Notes: a model not told the origin generated them from the sequence alone. 40,728 nucleotides of DNA from Acidobacteriota bacterium (GCA_004356105.1 SMYC01000016.1:64891-105618), one strand, 5' to 3'. Numbered from the stretch's first letter, positions 24,814-32,690 are shown. Translations and numbers: made by a program.

Positions 24814-24907
24814 AAAAACAAGGAGATGTGGGGATAAGAGGGGATGTAGGGATGTCTTGCTTTTATCCCCACCTCTCCAGACAATCCCCACCTCTCCTTG
24901 TCTTTTT
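24814..24907. repeat. Inverted repeat element E with 14-nt tandem arms
   Basis: The left arm begins at 24814 (ACAAGGAGATGTGGGGAT) and the right arm ends near 24907 as its near-complement. ATCCCCACCTCTCC occurs twice as an exact 14-nt direct repeat in the right arm (24865-24878 and 24884-24897), and degenerate copies of its complement occupy the left arm. It fills most of the 149-bp cinA-thpR spacer. The organisation resembles elements A-D with a different core sequence. Confidence 0.75.
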
Positions 24908-24944
24908 GGACAGATGTTTCTAAGTCTCGCGGACGAGTGAGCGT

Positions 24945-25520
24945 ATGAGGATTTTCTTTGGCATAGACCTGTCCGAGGAGCTCCGCGAGCGGATCGGCGC
25001 TCTCCAAGCTGAGTTGCGTCCTCGGCTGCACGCGGTGCGGTGGGTGCCGGCGGCGAACTTGCATCTCACGCTGCGCTTTGTCGGCGAGACGTCTCCCGAG
25101 CGTGCAGACGTACTTCGCGCAAACCTCCGCGTGCCGATTCGCCGCGAAGGCACGTTCGAGCTAGCGTTCTCGGGACTAGGGTGTTTCCCGCGCGTAGAAA
25201 AGCCTCGAGTGCTCTTCATTGGCGCTGCGCCCGTGGAAGATACGTTATTATCGCTTCAGCGAAGCGTCGAGAACGCGATCCAGAGCGGCGGGTTCGAGGC
25301 TGATGCGCGTAGGTTCCACCCGCATCTCACGATCGCGCGGTTCAAGCAGCTTGAGCCCGCACTTCACAAGACGCTCTCAGACTACTCGGAGCATGCGTGG
25401 GGGTCGATGTCGGTGAGCGAGGTCATCTTGTTCGAGAGCCGGTTATCCGCGTCCGGCGCCCATCATCATGTGCTCGAGCGATTCGGTCTCGGTGGGACGA
25501 ATCGAGATCAGGCAGTATAA
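24945..25520 (+). CDS. thpR: RNA 2',3'-cyclic phosphodiesterase (ThpR/LigT)
   Basis: 191-aa 2H phosphoesterase that opens 2',3'-cyclic phosphates at RNA ends. Both catalytic HxTx motifs are present: HLTLRFVGE near residue 40 and HPHLTIARF near residue 126. The N-terminus MRIFFGIDLSEELRERI is typical. It is spaced from cinA by element E. Family members sometimes ligate RNA in vitro; the in vivo substrate is unknown. Confidence 0.93.
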   Translation: MRIFFGIDLSEELRERIGALQAELRPRLHAVRWVPAANLHLTLRFVGETSPERADVLRANLRVPIRREGTFELAFSGLGCFPRVEKPRVLFIGAAPVEDTLLSLQRSVENAIQSGGFEADARRFHPHLTIARFKQLEPALHKTLSDYSEHAWGSMSVSEVILFESRLSASGAHHHVLERFGLGGTNRDQAV

Positions 25521-25521
25521 T
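25516..25521 (+). promoter_or_regulatory. Candidate -10 box before the FHA-cyclase gene
   Basis: A perfect TATAAT overlaps the thpR stop codon, about 39 nt before the next ATG. There is no good -35 hexamer 16-18 nt upstream, so an activator or a different sigma factor might be needed. This is a weak call. Confidence 0.35.
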
Positions 25522-25559
25522 AAAAAGGTACGAGAATCCTAGACTCTGCACAAACCTTT

Positions 25560-27158
25560 ATGTTCGAGCTCGCATATCAAGAGGAGGGGAACGAACAGAT
25601 AGTCCCCATCCGCGGCAAGGGCATCGTCCTTGGCCGCTCCCCCGACTGCGACGTCGTCATCAAGGATTTCGGAGTCTCGCGCCGTCACGCCGAAGTGGTC
25701 ATGAATGGCGGCGAGTGCCGTGTCGTCGACTTGAAGAGCAAGAATGGCACCCAAGTCAACGGCGTGCGGGTGCCCGAAGCGGCGCTCAACGATGGAGACG
25801 AGATTCTTCTCGGCAAGTTTCTCATCCGTTTCCGGAAGACCCTCGAAGAAAAAGTGGTTCTCGACGAAGAGAAGCCCCTGCTCGAGGAAGCCGGGACCGT
25901 GATTCGAAGTGTTGGCGAGCTCTCCAAGTTCTTTCTCGAGGAGAAACCGGCCAAGGACCCGACGAAACAGAGAGAGATTAGACCCGAGGTGGACGAGCCC
26001 GGCGACGAGCTCGCGAAGATCAACCGCGTCCTTCGCAGTCTTTCGGAGCTCGCAAAGGCACTCATCTCAGCCCAGCCCGAAGAGGTCCCACGCCGTGTCA
26101 TGGACGCTGTTTTCGAGCATATCCCGGCGGATCGAGGATTCCTGATGCTGTATGACGCGGAGGGCAATTTGAAGCCGCGGGTCGTGCATCATCGGCATGG
26201 CAACGACGAGAAAATCACCATCAGCAAGACCATCGCCGATCGCGTCGTCAAAGATCGCGTGGCGATTTTGACTTCGGATGCGCAGGTCGACCCTCGCTTC
26301 AAGACGGGCGACAGTATCCGGTTTCACGGCATCCGCTCCGCAATGTGCGCGCCTCTTTGGAAGGGAGACGAGGTCATAGGGATCATCCACGTGGATAGTC
26401 CCATGCAGACCAAGACCTTCTCGCCCGACGATTTGGAGCTTTTGAGCGCTCTTTCGAACTATGCGGCCGTTGCAATCCAGCAGGCGAGCTTGAACAAGAA
26501 GATTCAAGAAGAGAAAGTGGCGCGTGCGCGGCTCGAAAAATATTTCTCGCCGGCCGTGGCCACCCGGATCCTGTCGGAAGGTGAGCAAGAGGTTCAGGAG
26601 CTCGAGTTGTCCGTTCTCTTCGCGGATATCGTTGGGTTCACGCGCCTCGCGGAAAGGATGAGCGCGCAATCGGTGGCGAAGCTCTTGAACGAGTACTTCT
26701 CGCGCATGGAGGAGCCTATCTTCGACCATGACGGTACGGTGGACAAGTTCATCGGGGATTGCATCATGGCCGTGTTCGGCGCTCCCTATCCTCAAACCGA
26801 CCACGCCTTGCGTGCGGTCCAAGTCGCGCTCGAGATGCGGCAAAGGCTCCACGAACTGAACACCGAGCGGGCCTCCGCGTCTCCGATTCAGATGCGCATG
26901 GGGATTCATAGCGGACGCGCCGTCTCCGGCCCTATCGGTTCAGAGAAACGGCGCGAGTTCACCGTGCTCGGCGATACGGTCAATATCGCCTCGCGCATCG
27001 AGTCGATGGTGGCCAAGGCCGGACAAATTGTAATCGGAGAACACACTCACGACCTCACAAAAGGCAGGTTCGAGGTCAAGGATCTCGGCATCGTCTCGCT
27101 AAAGGGAAAAAGCAAAACGGTACGCGTGTTCGAAGTGCTATCGGAGAAAACCAAATGA
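25560..27158 (+). CDS. FHA-GAF-class III adenylate cyclase
   Basis: 532-aa cytoplasmic signalling enzyme. The FHA domain (about 18-90) has GRSPDCDV, SRRHAEV and KNGTQVNG, a phosphothreonine-binding fold. A GAF domain (about 165-320) follows, then a short coupling helix and a class III cyclase (about 345-525). Catalytic residues are all there: metal aspartates D356 (FADIVGFT) and D400 (FIGDCIM), substrate residues K396 and T468, and transition-state N475 and R479 (DTVNIASR). The Lys/Thr pair suggests ATP as substrate, as in class IIIb. The product would be cAMP. The stop overlaps the HD-GYP start. The lack of transmembrane segments and presence of FHA suggest control by a Ser/Thr kinase, inferred. 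Confidence 0.92.
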   Translation: MFELAYQEEGNEQIVPIRGKGIVLGRSPDCDVVIKDFGVSRRHAEVVMNGGECRVVDLKSKNGTQVNGVRVPEAALNDGDEILLGKFLIRFRKTLEEKVVLDEEKPLLEEAGTVIRSVGELSKFFLEEKPAKDPTKQREIRPEVDEPGDELAKINRVLRSLSELAKALISAQPEEVPRRVMDAVFEHIPADRGFLMLYDAEGNLKPRVVHHRHGNDEKITISKTIADRVVKDRVAILTSDAQVDPRFKTGDSIRFHGIRSAMCAPLWKGDEVIGIIHVDSPMQTKTFSPDDLELLSALSNYAAVAIQQASLNKKIQEEKVARARLEKYFSPAVATRILSEGEQEVQELELSVLFADIVGFTRLAERMSAQSVAKLLNEYFSRMEEPIFDHDGTVDKFIGDCIMAVFGAPYPQTDHALRAVQVALEMRQRLHELNTERASASPIQMRMGIHSGRAVSGPIGSEKRREFTVLGDTVNIASRIESMVAKAGQIVIGEHTHDLTKGRFEVKDLGIVSLKGKSKTVRVFEVLSEKTK

Positions 27159-29086
27159 TGTCACCCCGCGAGAACAGGACGACGATCCTGCCGGCTTCCC
27201 CGATGATGATCAAACGGCGCGGCAAGATTCTCTATTCGCTCATAGCACTCATGTTGCTCGCGGGCCTCGTGCCGTTGGTGCTGACGACCGCATGGATCAT
27301 GTCGAGTAGCCGTGACGCTCTCGAATCGTCGGAGCGACTTCTGCAGCTCGACCAGACGCGGTCGATCGCGCAGCAGTCGCGTCTCTATTTGCAGTCGATG
27401 CACAATCAAATCGCTGCGATTGCCGAGACCTTCGAGATCGCCTCGGATCCTCGGGCCGTGAGTCAACGGATCCGTTCGGTGGAGTCCGAGTCTTTGCTCA
27501 ACTTCGTCGAGGAAGACCGGGTGTTGTCGATCTCGGTCTTCGATCCCGACCTGAACGGTGTCTTTGCGGGCTACTCCCTCGATGACCCCACCATCGAGAG
27601 CTCGATCCGGCAGTCCCTCATCGAGGCGCTTCAGGGGCGCACGTGGGTCTCGCCGCCGCATATCTTCGAGCCGCTCCTCGACACCGTCGTGATCATGTCC
27701 TCTCCGGTGCGCGCCTCGAGCGGCGGCGCGGGCGAGCCCCCGGTCGTCGGTGTCGTCTCCGCGACGATTAGCTTGAAACCCATTTACGAGATCGTGAGTC
27801 AGAAGGGAAATGACCGCCGCAGCGTCTACGTGGTCGATAGCGCCGGCAACCTCGTCACCCATTGGGACGCGGCCACGCTTTTCGAAGGCGTGGTCGACGT
27901 CTCGAAGACAGCGATCGTGCAGGCTTTTCAAGCGTCCCGAGGACTCGCGAGCGGCTCCGAAAATTTCGAGCTCTCCCGAGACGGCGAACCTCGGGCCATG
28001 CTGGGCACCTATACGCCCATCGGCGATCGCAACTCCACGATCCCGTTTCTGAGAGACCTCGGCTGGGGCGCCATTGTTCAGACGGAAGAAGAGGCGGTCT
28101 TTTCGAACGTTGACGTCATCATGTTCCAGAGTATCGTCGCCGCGGTGCTCGCGGCCGTGCTCGGCGGGATTCTTGTCGTGGTGTTTGCCGGGCGGCTTTC
28201 TCGGCCCATTGCCGAGCTGGCCGAAGGCGCCCGTCGGCTCGCTTCGGGAGATTTCTCGAGGAACATCGAAGTCGCGAGCGACAACGAGATCGGTGAGTTT
28301 GCTGAGACGTTCAACTTCATGATGCTCGAGATCCGACGCTTCATAGAACGGCTGCGTAGGGCGGCAGAAGAGAACAAGCAAATGTTTCTCGGCGCCGTCA
28401 GCTCCCTGGCGGCTGCCATCGACGCGAAGGACCCCTATACCGCGGGTCATTCGGAGCGCGTCGCGCATTACTCGGCCACGATCGCCCAGATTCTCGGGCT
28501 GCCGGAAGACGAGACGGAAGTCATTAGGGTTTCCGCTCTCATGCACGACGTGGGAAAGATTGGAATCCAGGACAGCATTCTCGGAAAAGCGGGGCCCTTG
28601 ACCGACGAGGAATACGAGATTATGAAGACCCACCCGTCGGTAGGCGCCGCGATCATGGAGCACGTCCCCCAACTCGAGCATATGATGCCGGGCATCCGGT
28701 GCCATCACGAGAACGTCGACGGTTCGGGATATCCGGCCGGGCTCAAAGGCGACGAGATTCCCCTGCAAGCGAAGATAGTGAGCGTCGCCGATACTTTCGA
28801 CGCGATGACGACGAACCGGCCGTATCAGAAAGCCATGGAGATCACTTACGTCTTCGCTCGCATGAGGAGCTTCATCGGGAAGAAGTTCGAAGAGCACATC
28901 GTCGAGGCGCTCATCACCGCCTATGAGCAAGGTCTCGTGCGTCCGAACATGAAAGTCGTCAGTGTCATCAAGACGTCTCCTGCCCAGATCGTTCCTAAGC
29001 CCGCGCGGGCACCCGCGTCGAAGGAGCTCTCCGCCCCGTCGTTCTCGGTCGCGCCAGCGAGCACCGACACTTCGCGTGTGACGTAG
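27155..29086 (+). CDS. Cache-HAMP-HD-GYP cyclic-di-GMP phosphodiesterase
   Basis: 643-aa membrane protein. An N-terminal membrane helix (about residues 25-49) is followed by a large extracytoplasmic Cache-like sensor (50-320), a second helix (about 323-346), HAMP (RPIAELAEGARRLASGDF) and an HD-GYP domain. HD-GYP signatures are HSERVAHYS, HDVGKIGIQD (HD at 464-465), and HHENVDGSGYPAGLKG. These predict hydrolysis of c-di-GMP. It starts at ATG 27155 (or the adjacent ATG 27158), overlapping the cyclase stop as ATGA, so the two are translationally coupled. The C-terminal 60 residues are a low-complexity Ala/Pro/Ser tail. This pairing could link cAMP production with c-di-GMP loss. Confidence 0.93.
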   Translation: MMSPRENRTTILPASPMMIKRRGKILYSLIALMLLAGLVPLVLTTAWIMSSSRDALESSERLLQLDQTRSIAQQSRLYLQSMHNQIAAIAETFEIASDPRAVSQRIRSVESESLLNFVEEDRVLSISVFDPDLNGVFAGYSLDDPTIESSIRQSLIEALQGRTWVSPPHIFEPLLDTVVIMSSPVRASSGGAGEPPVVGVVSATISLKPIYEIVSQKGNDRRSVYVVDSAGNLVTHWDAATLFEGVVDVSKTAIVQAFQASRGLASGSENFELSRDGEPRAMLGTYTPIGDRNSTIPFLRDLGWGAIVQTEEEAVFSNVDVIMFQSIVAAVLAAVLGGILVVVFAGRLSRPIAELAEGARRLASGDFSRNIEVASDNEIGEFAETFNFMMLEIRRFIERLRRAAEENKQMFLGAVSSLAAAIDAKDPYTAGHSERVAHYSATIAQILGLPEDETEVIRVSALMHDVGKIGIQDSILGKAGPLTDEEYEIMKTHPSVGAAIMEHVPQLEHMMPGIRCHHENVDGSGYPAGLKGDEIPLQAKIVSVADTFDAMTTNRPYQKAMEITYVFARMRSFIGKKFEEHIVEALITAYEQGLVRPNMKVVSVIKTSPAQIVPKPARAPASKELSAPSFSVAPASTDTSRVT

Positions 29087-29143
29087 AGGGATCGGAAAGA
29101 CGAAAACCTGCTCCAAAACGTGAACGAAAGCAGCAAATTGGGG

Positions 29144-29149
29144 TACAAT
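29144..29149 (+). promoter_or_regulatory. Candidate -10 box before the secreted TPR gene
   Basis: TACAAT at 29144-29149, 26 nt before ATG 29175, fits a -10 box. The matching -35 position (about TGAACG at 29121) is poor. AAGGAGG at 29163-29169 is a strong ribosome-binding site. Confidence 0.35.
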
Positions 29150-29174
29150 ATCGCTTCAGAACAAGGAGGTTTCG

Positions 29175-29933
29175 ATGTCGCGAAGGAAGGTCTTTGCCCT
29201 TCTTACCGTAGGAGTGTTGATGACCACGTTGGTGTCCGCCCAGACGGAAGAGGAAATTGACGACGCGATCACAGCCTTCCAGCGTGGAAAAACACTTCAT
29301 CAAGAAAGACGATATGAGGAAGCCATCCGGGAATATCGCGCCTCGTTGAAACTCGATCAGGAGAATCCGTTCCTGTATAACGCGGTGGGGCTCGCGCTCG
29401 CTGCGGTCGGCAAGTTCCGGGAAGCCCTGAAGGCGTTCAATGCGGCGATCCAGCTCAATCCCGACTTGACCGATGTCTACAACAATATGGGGATGGTCTA
29501 TTCGGAGACGGGAGAGAGAGAAAAGGCCTTCGAAGCCTATGGTCGCGCGGTGCGAAACCCGTACTACCCGACACCCGAAAAAGCTCTGTACAACTTGGGC
29601 AATCTCTATTTGGAAGACGAGAACTTGGAGCTCGCCTTCGCTTTTTTCAAGCGCTCGCTAGAAAAAAATCCCGAATTCGCGCTCGGCTATCGCGGCCTCG
29701 GTAACGTCTTGCTCAAGATGAAAGATGTCGAGGGAGCGCGGCGGCAATTCGTAAACTCGATCGAGATCTTCGAGGGGGACGGAGAGAGCCTTTTTAATTT
29801 GGCGCGTATCCACCATTCTCGGGGCGAGACCGAGCAAGCGCTCGAATTCTACCGCCGCGTCGTCGAGGCGGATCGTCAATCCCCGTATGGGCGCCTGGCG
29901 CTCCAGAGTCTGAATGCGCTGAAAGCGCCTTAG
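29175..29933 (+). CDS. Secreted TPR-repeat protein
   Basis: 252-aa protein with a signal peptide (MSRRKVFALLTVGVLMTT, cleavage likely after VSA) and about six TPRs. Examples are AITAFQRGKTLHQERRYEEA, NAVGLALAAVGKFREALKAF, NMGMVYSETGEREKAFEAYG and GLGNVLLKMKDVEGARRQF. It resembles PilF/PilW- and NlpI-like TPR proteins of the envelope, but no lipobox is present. The start is certain because of AAGGAGG 5 nt upstream. Its partner is unknown. Confidence 0.85.
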   Translation: MSRRKVFALLTVGVLMTTLVSAQTEEEIDDAITAFQRGKTLHQERRYEEAIREYRASLKLDQENPFLYNAVGLALAAVGKFREALKAFNAAIQLNPDLTDVYNNMGMVYSETGEREKAFEAYGRAVRNPYYPTPEKALYNLGNLYLEDENLELAFAFFKRSLEKNPEFALGYRGLGNVLLKMKDVEGARRQFVNSIEIFEGDGESLFNLARIHHSRGETEQALEFYRRVVEADRQSPYGRLALQSLNALKAP

Positions 29934-30008
29934 GGCCCCGAGCCATACCCATTTTCGGCTAAAAGCTCGGCCGCTCCTCAAATCGTCCGCGTGAGGCGGC
30001 TTAAGAAT

Positions 30009-30224
30009 GGCCACCGAGTCACCGAGACACAGAGTTTCCAAAACACTTACCGTTTCCGCTGGGCGAGGCATCGGGGCGAAGAATTGAGATGACGCACACT
30101 AAGAATGGGAGCGAGGCGCGAATCGCCGAGCACCACGAGCTGACCGCTGAATGCTGAATGCTGACCGCTCGCGGCGGAGATTTGGTTGCGGCCCGCCGCG
30201 CTGTGCCTCTGTGCCTCTGTGGCC
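30009..30224. repeat. Inverted repeat element F with CACAGAG ends, in a 378-bp gene-free stretch
   Basis: The spacer 29934-30311 holds no convincing gene. GGCCACCGAGTCACCGAGAC at 30009 pairs imperfectly (20 of 24) with the inverted arm at 30201-30224, which is a run of CTGTGCCT units. The element spans 216 bp, nearly identical to element C (217 bp). Inside it lies a separate 7-nt tandem run (TGAATGC repeats flanked by CTGACCGCT on both sides, about 30140-30169). No strong ftsY promoter is visible. Confidence 0.7.
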
Positions 30225-30311
30225 ACCCCTTTGGTTTCGGCCGCAGGCTGCTCTGGACGACGGTCGAAAGTCTGAACAAGATCCTCGTTTCTGACCGGTT
30301 AGAGCCTAGCT

Positions 30312-31187
30312 GTGTCTTCTGCTTCCCTTCGAGAACGACTTCGCGCGGGGCTCTTGCGAACGCGAGAGAAACTCGGAGCAGCTTTTGGCGGTAGCGACGC
30401 GCCCGATTGGGATGCGCTCGAAGAGTCGCTCGTCCTCGCTGATATCGGGCTTCCGGCGGCCTCCGCGATTCTGAAAGCGTTGCGTAAGGACGGAATTGGC
30501 AGCGTCGATATTTTGAGAGGGGAGCTCCTTGGGATCCTGCGAGCCGTAGCTTCTAGTGAAAGGGCTCCGATTGCGCCGCCGCGTATCACGATGATCGTCG
30601 GCATCAACGGCGTTGGCAAAACGACGACGGTGGCCAAGCTCGCCGCGCGGAGCGCGGCGTCGGGTGAGTCGACGCTCGTCGTGGCTGCCGACACGTTCCG
30701 GGCCGCGGCGCAAGAACAGCTCGCTGCTTGGGCCGAGCGGATTGGCGTTGACCTCGTCGAAGGTGCGGCGGGTCGGGATCCCGCTTCCGTCGTTCACGAA
30801 GGCGTCCAAGTCGCGCTCGGTCGCGGCGTCGATGAAGTTTTCATCGACACGGCGGGGCGGCTCCACACCAAGCGTCCCTTGATGGATGAGCTTGCTAAAA
30901 TGGAGCGCGTGACCGCGCGCCTCGTTCCCGATGCGCCTCACGAGATACTTCTCGTTATGGACGCCACGGTAGGCAGTAACGGGTTGAGCCAAGCGCGGCA
31001 ATTCAAGTCGACGCTCGGCATCACCGGCATCGTCCTGACGAAAATGGATGGCACCGCCAAGGGCGGCGTCGTGATCGCGATCGCCAAAGAGCTCGGCCTT
31101 CCGGTTCGCTACATCGGCGTCGGTGAATCCGCAGACGATCTGTTGCCGTTCGCCGAAGAAGACTTCGTCGACGCCCTCCTGAACTAG
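30312..31187 (+). CDS. ftsY: Signal recognition particle receptor FtsY
   Basis: SRP receptor GTPase, 291 aa, with the NG domains only; the acidic A domain seen in E. coli is missing, as in many bacteria. The N-domain helices (ASLRERLRAGLLRTREKLG) precede G1 GINGVGKTT at 97-105, G2 DTFRAAAQEQL, G3 DTAGRLHTK and G4 TKMDGTAKGG, with a GVGESADDLLPF end. GTG 30312 is the family-like start but lacks a clear ribosome-binding site. Its partner ffh lies 4 kb downstream in the same window. Confidence 0.96.
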   Translation: MSSASLRERLRAGLLRTREKLGAAFGGSDAPDWDALEESLVLADIGLPAASAILKALRKDGIGSVDILRGELLGILRAVASSERAPIAPPRITMIVGINGVGKTTTVAKLAARSAASGESTLVVAADTFRAAAQEQLAAWAERIGVDLVEGAAGRDPASVVHEGVQVALGRGVDEVFIDTAGRLHTKRPLMDELAKMERVTARLVPDAPHEILLVMDATVGSNGLSQARQFKSTLGITGIVLTKMDGTAKGGVVIAIAKELGLPVRYIGVGESADDLLPFAEEDFVDALLN

Positions 31188-31209
31188 AACTACTTCTAAG
31201 CTAGTTCGA

Positions 31210-31484
31210 GCTAGATCAATATTAAGAAAAGCGTAACGCAAAGGCGCAAAGGCGCAAAGCCGCAAAGAAAAACAAAAAAACTGAAAGTGAATGTAAAATC
31301 AAAGAGGGAAGAACAGACTGGCGGGAGACGGGCTAGAGGCTAGATAGAGGAGTCAGGGGCCAGGAACTTAGCGAAAAGAGCGGTTCCTCTCATTTTCTCT
31401 TCTCTTCTCTTCTTTCCTCTTCTTTCCTTTGCGTCTTTGCGTCTTTGCGCCTTTGCGTTACGCTTTTCTTAATATTGATCTAGC
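31210..31484. repeat. Long inverted-repeat element G (58-bp arms), in a 396-bp gene-free stretch
   Basis: The 31188-31583 gap is dominated by this 275-bp element. Arms 31210-31267 and 31427-31484 match at 56 of 58 positions; the outer 41 nt are identical. The inner part of each arm is an 8-nt tandem run (GCAAAGGC/GCAAAGAC). The 159-bp spacer has no gene; it starts purine-rich and ends in a TCTCT/TTCC pyrimidine tract (31395-31430) that loosely mirrors it. The termini are CTAGATCAATATTAAG. No target-site duplication longer than a TA-type dinucleotide is apparent. It could be a MITE-like remnant or a strong cruciform/attenuating hairpin. Confidence 0.9.
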
Positions 31485-31503
31485 GCCGAACCTCAATGGA
31501 ATG

Positions 31504-31557
31504 CGTCCCTTCTGGCGGGGTCGAGGCTAGCCCGGCCGGGCCGGATAGCCAGGGACG
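31504..31557 (+). ncRNA. GC-rich hairpin in the ribD leader
   Basis: CGTCCCT (31504-31510) pairs with AGGGACG (31551-31557). Inside, GGCTA...TAGCC and CCGGC-CGG-GCCGG give a compact GC hairpin, about 26 nt before the ribD ATG. It does not contain the conserved FMN riboswitch blocks. It may be a leader structure, but no covariation evidence is available. Confidence 0.35.
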
Positions 31558-31583
31558 GAGAGCTGCATTACTATTCATATTCC

Positions 31584-32690
31584 ATGGATTCCGAACAAAC
31601 CGATAGGCGCATGATGCGCCGGGCGCTCGCTCTCGCGACGCTTGGGCGCGGTACGGCGGCGCCGAATCCGTTCGTGGGCGCGGTGGTAGCCTGGGGCGGC
31701 ACCGTGCTCGGTCAGGGGTTCCATCGGCTCGCAGGCGAGCCCCACGCGGAGGCCATCGCACTCAGCCAGATCGGCTCTCGTGCGCGAGGCGCCACGCTCT
31801 ACACGAATTTGGAGCCCTGCTGTCATACCGGAAGAACGCCGCCTTGCGTGCACGAGATCGTGCTTGCGGGGGTTCGGCGCGTGGTCGCGTCCATGCGCGA
31901 TCCAAATCCCAGAGTCGATGGCGGCGGCTTTCGCTACCTGAGACGGCACGGGATCGAGGTGGAGATTGGCTTGCTACGTCGCGAGGCGAAGGAGCTCAAC
32001 GCGGCTTTTGTCAAACATGCTCGGCGCGGACTTCCCTACGTGACGCTCAAAGGTGCCGTGAGCCTTGACGGCCGGATCGCGACGAGGTGCGGTGATTCGA
32101 AGTGGATCACGTCGAGCACGGTGCGACGGCACGCACGGCTTTTGCGCGCGGAACACGACGCGGTTCTCGTGGGGATTGGAACCGCCCTTGCGGACGATCC
32201 CAGATTGAACCGGCGGCCCAAGCCTCGCGCGAGCAGCCCGTTTCTGCGGGCTGTTATCGACAGCTCGTTGCGGCTCTCTCCGACGAGCCGGCTCGTCCGA
32301 ACCGCGCGGCGCGAGCCGGTGACGGTTTTCTGCGGGGCCGAAGCTTCCGCGGCGCGCCGGAAAAAGCTCCTTTCTGCAGGGGTGACGGTCGAGACGATCG
32401 GGCGTCGCGGCGGCCGCCTCGACCTCGAGGCCGCGCTCTTCCGTCTAGCAGCCGGTGGTGTGAGCCAGCTGCTCGTTGAGGGTGGTAGCGAGATTCATGG
32501 AAGCTTTCTCGAGAACGGGCTCGCGGATCGCCTCGTTTTGTACCTCGCGCCGCGAATCGTCGGTGGCCGCGCCGCGCTACCATTCGTCGGGGGCGAGGGA
32601 CCGCAATGGATCCGCGATGCGGCGATGCTCCGCTCCGTATCCTGTGCCCGGGTCGGGGACGGCTGGTTGGTTGACGGCCGCTTACGTTAG
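31584..32690 (+). CDS. ribD: Bifunctional riboflavin deaminase/reductase RibD
   Basis: 368-aa enzyme for the second and third steps of riboflavin synthesis from GTP. The N-terminal CDA-like deaminase has zinc and catalytic residues H54 and E56 (PHAEAIAL), C79 and C88 (EPCCHTGRTPPC). The C-terminal NADPH-dependent reductase starts around YVTLKGAVSLDGRIAT and contains TGIGTALADDPRLN-like and LVEGGSEIHG motifs. ATG 31584 begins with the usual short basic helix. It heads ribD-ribE-ribBA. No FMN riboswitch is seen upstream; a GC hairpin is. Confidence 0.96.
   Translation: MDSEQTDRRMMRRALALATLGRGTAAPNPFVGAVVAWGGTVLGQGFHRLAGEPHAEAIALSQIGSRARGATLYTNLEPCCHTGRTPPCVHEIVLAGVRRVVASMRDPNPRVDGGGFRYLRRHGIEVEIGLLRREAKELNAAFVKHARRGLPYVTLKGAVSLDGRIATRCGDSKWITSSTVRRHARLLRAEHDAVLVGIGTALADDPRLNRRPKPRASSPFLRAVIDSSLRLSPTSRLVRTARREPVTVFCGAEASAARRKKLLSAGVTVETIGRRGGRLDLEAALFRLAAGGVSQLLVEGGSEIHGSFLENGLADRLVLYLAPRIVGGRAALPFVGGEGPQWIRDAAMLRSVSCARVGDGWLVDGRLR

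Noticed and set aside
27161-29116. A minus-strand open frame of about 650 codons antisense to the HD-GYP gene
   Set aside because: Long antisense frames arise from strong third-position GC bias; the plus-strand protein has unmistakable HD-GYP and HAMP motifs, while the antisense product is His/Arg/Asp-rich with no family pattern.
31268-31426. A small gene inside the spacer of the long inverted repeat
   Set aside because: No open frame with a ribosome-binding site; the spacer is a purine-rich then pyrimidine-rich low-complexity stretch.
31485-31583. FMN riboswitch upstream of ribD
   Set aside because: The conserved blocks (AGGGGC-type start, GAAATTCC, ACCGGCGGT and AGTCCGGATG-like segments) are absent; only a GC hairpin is present.
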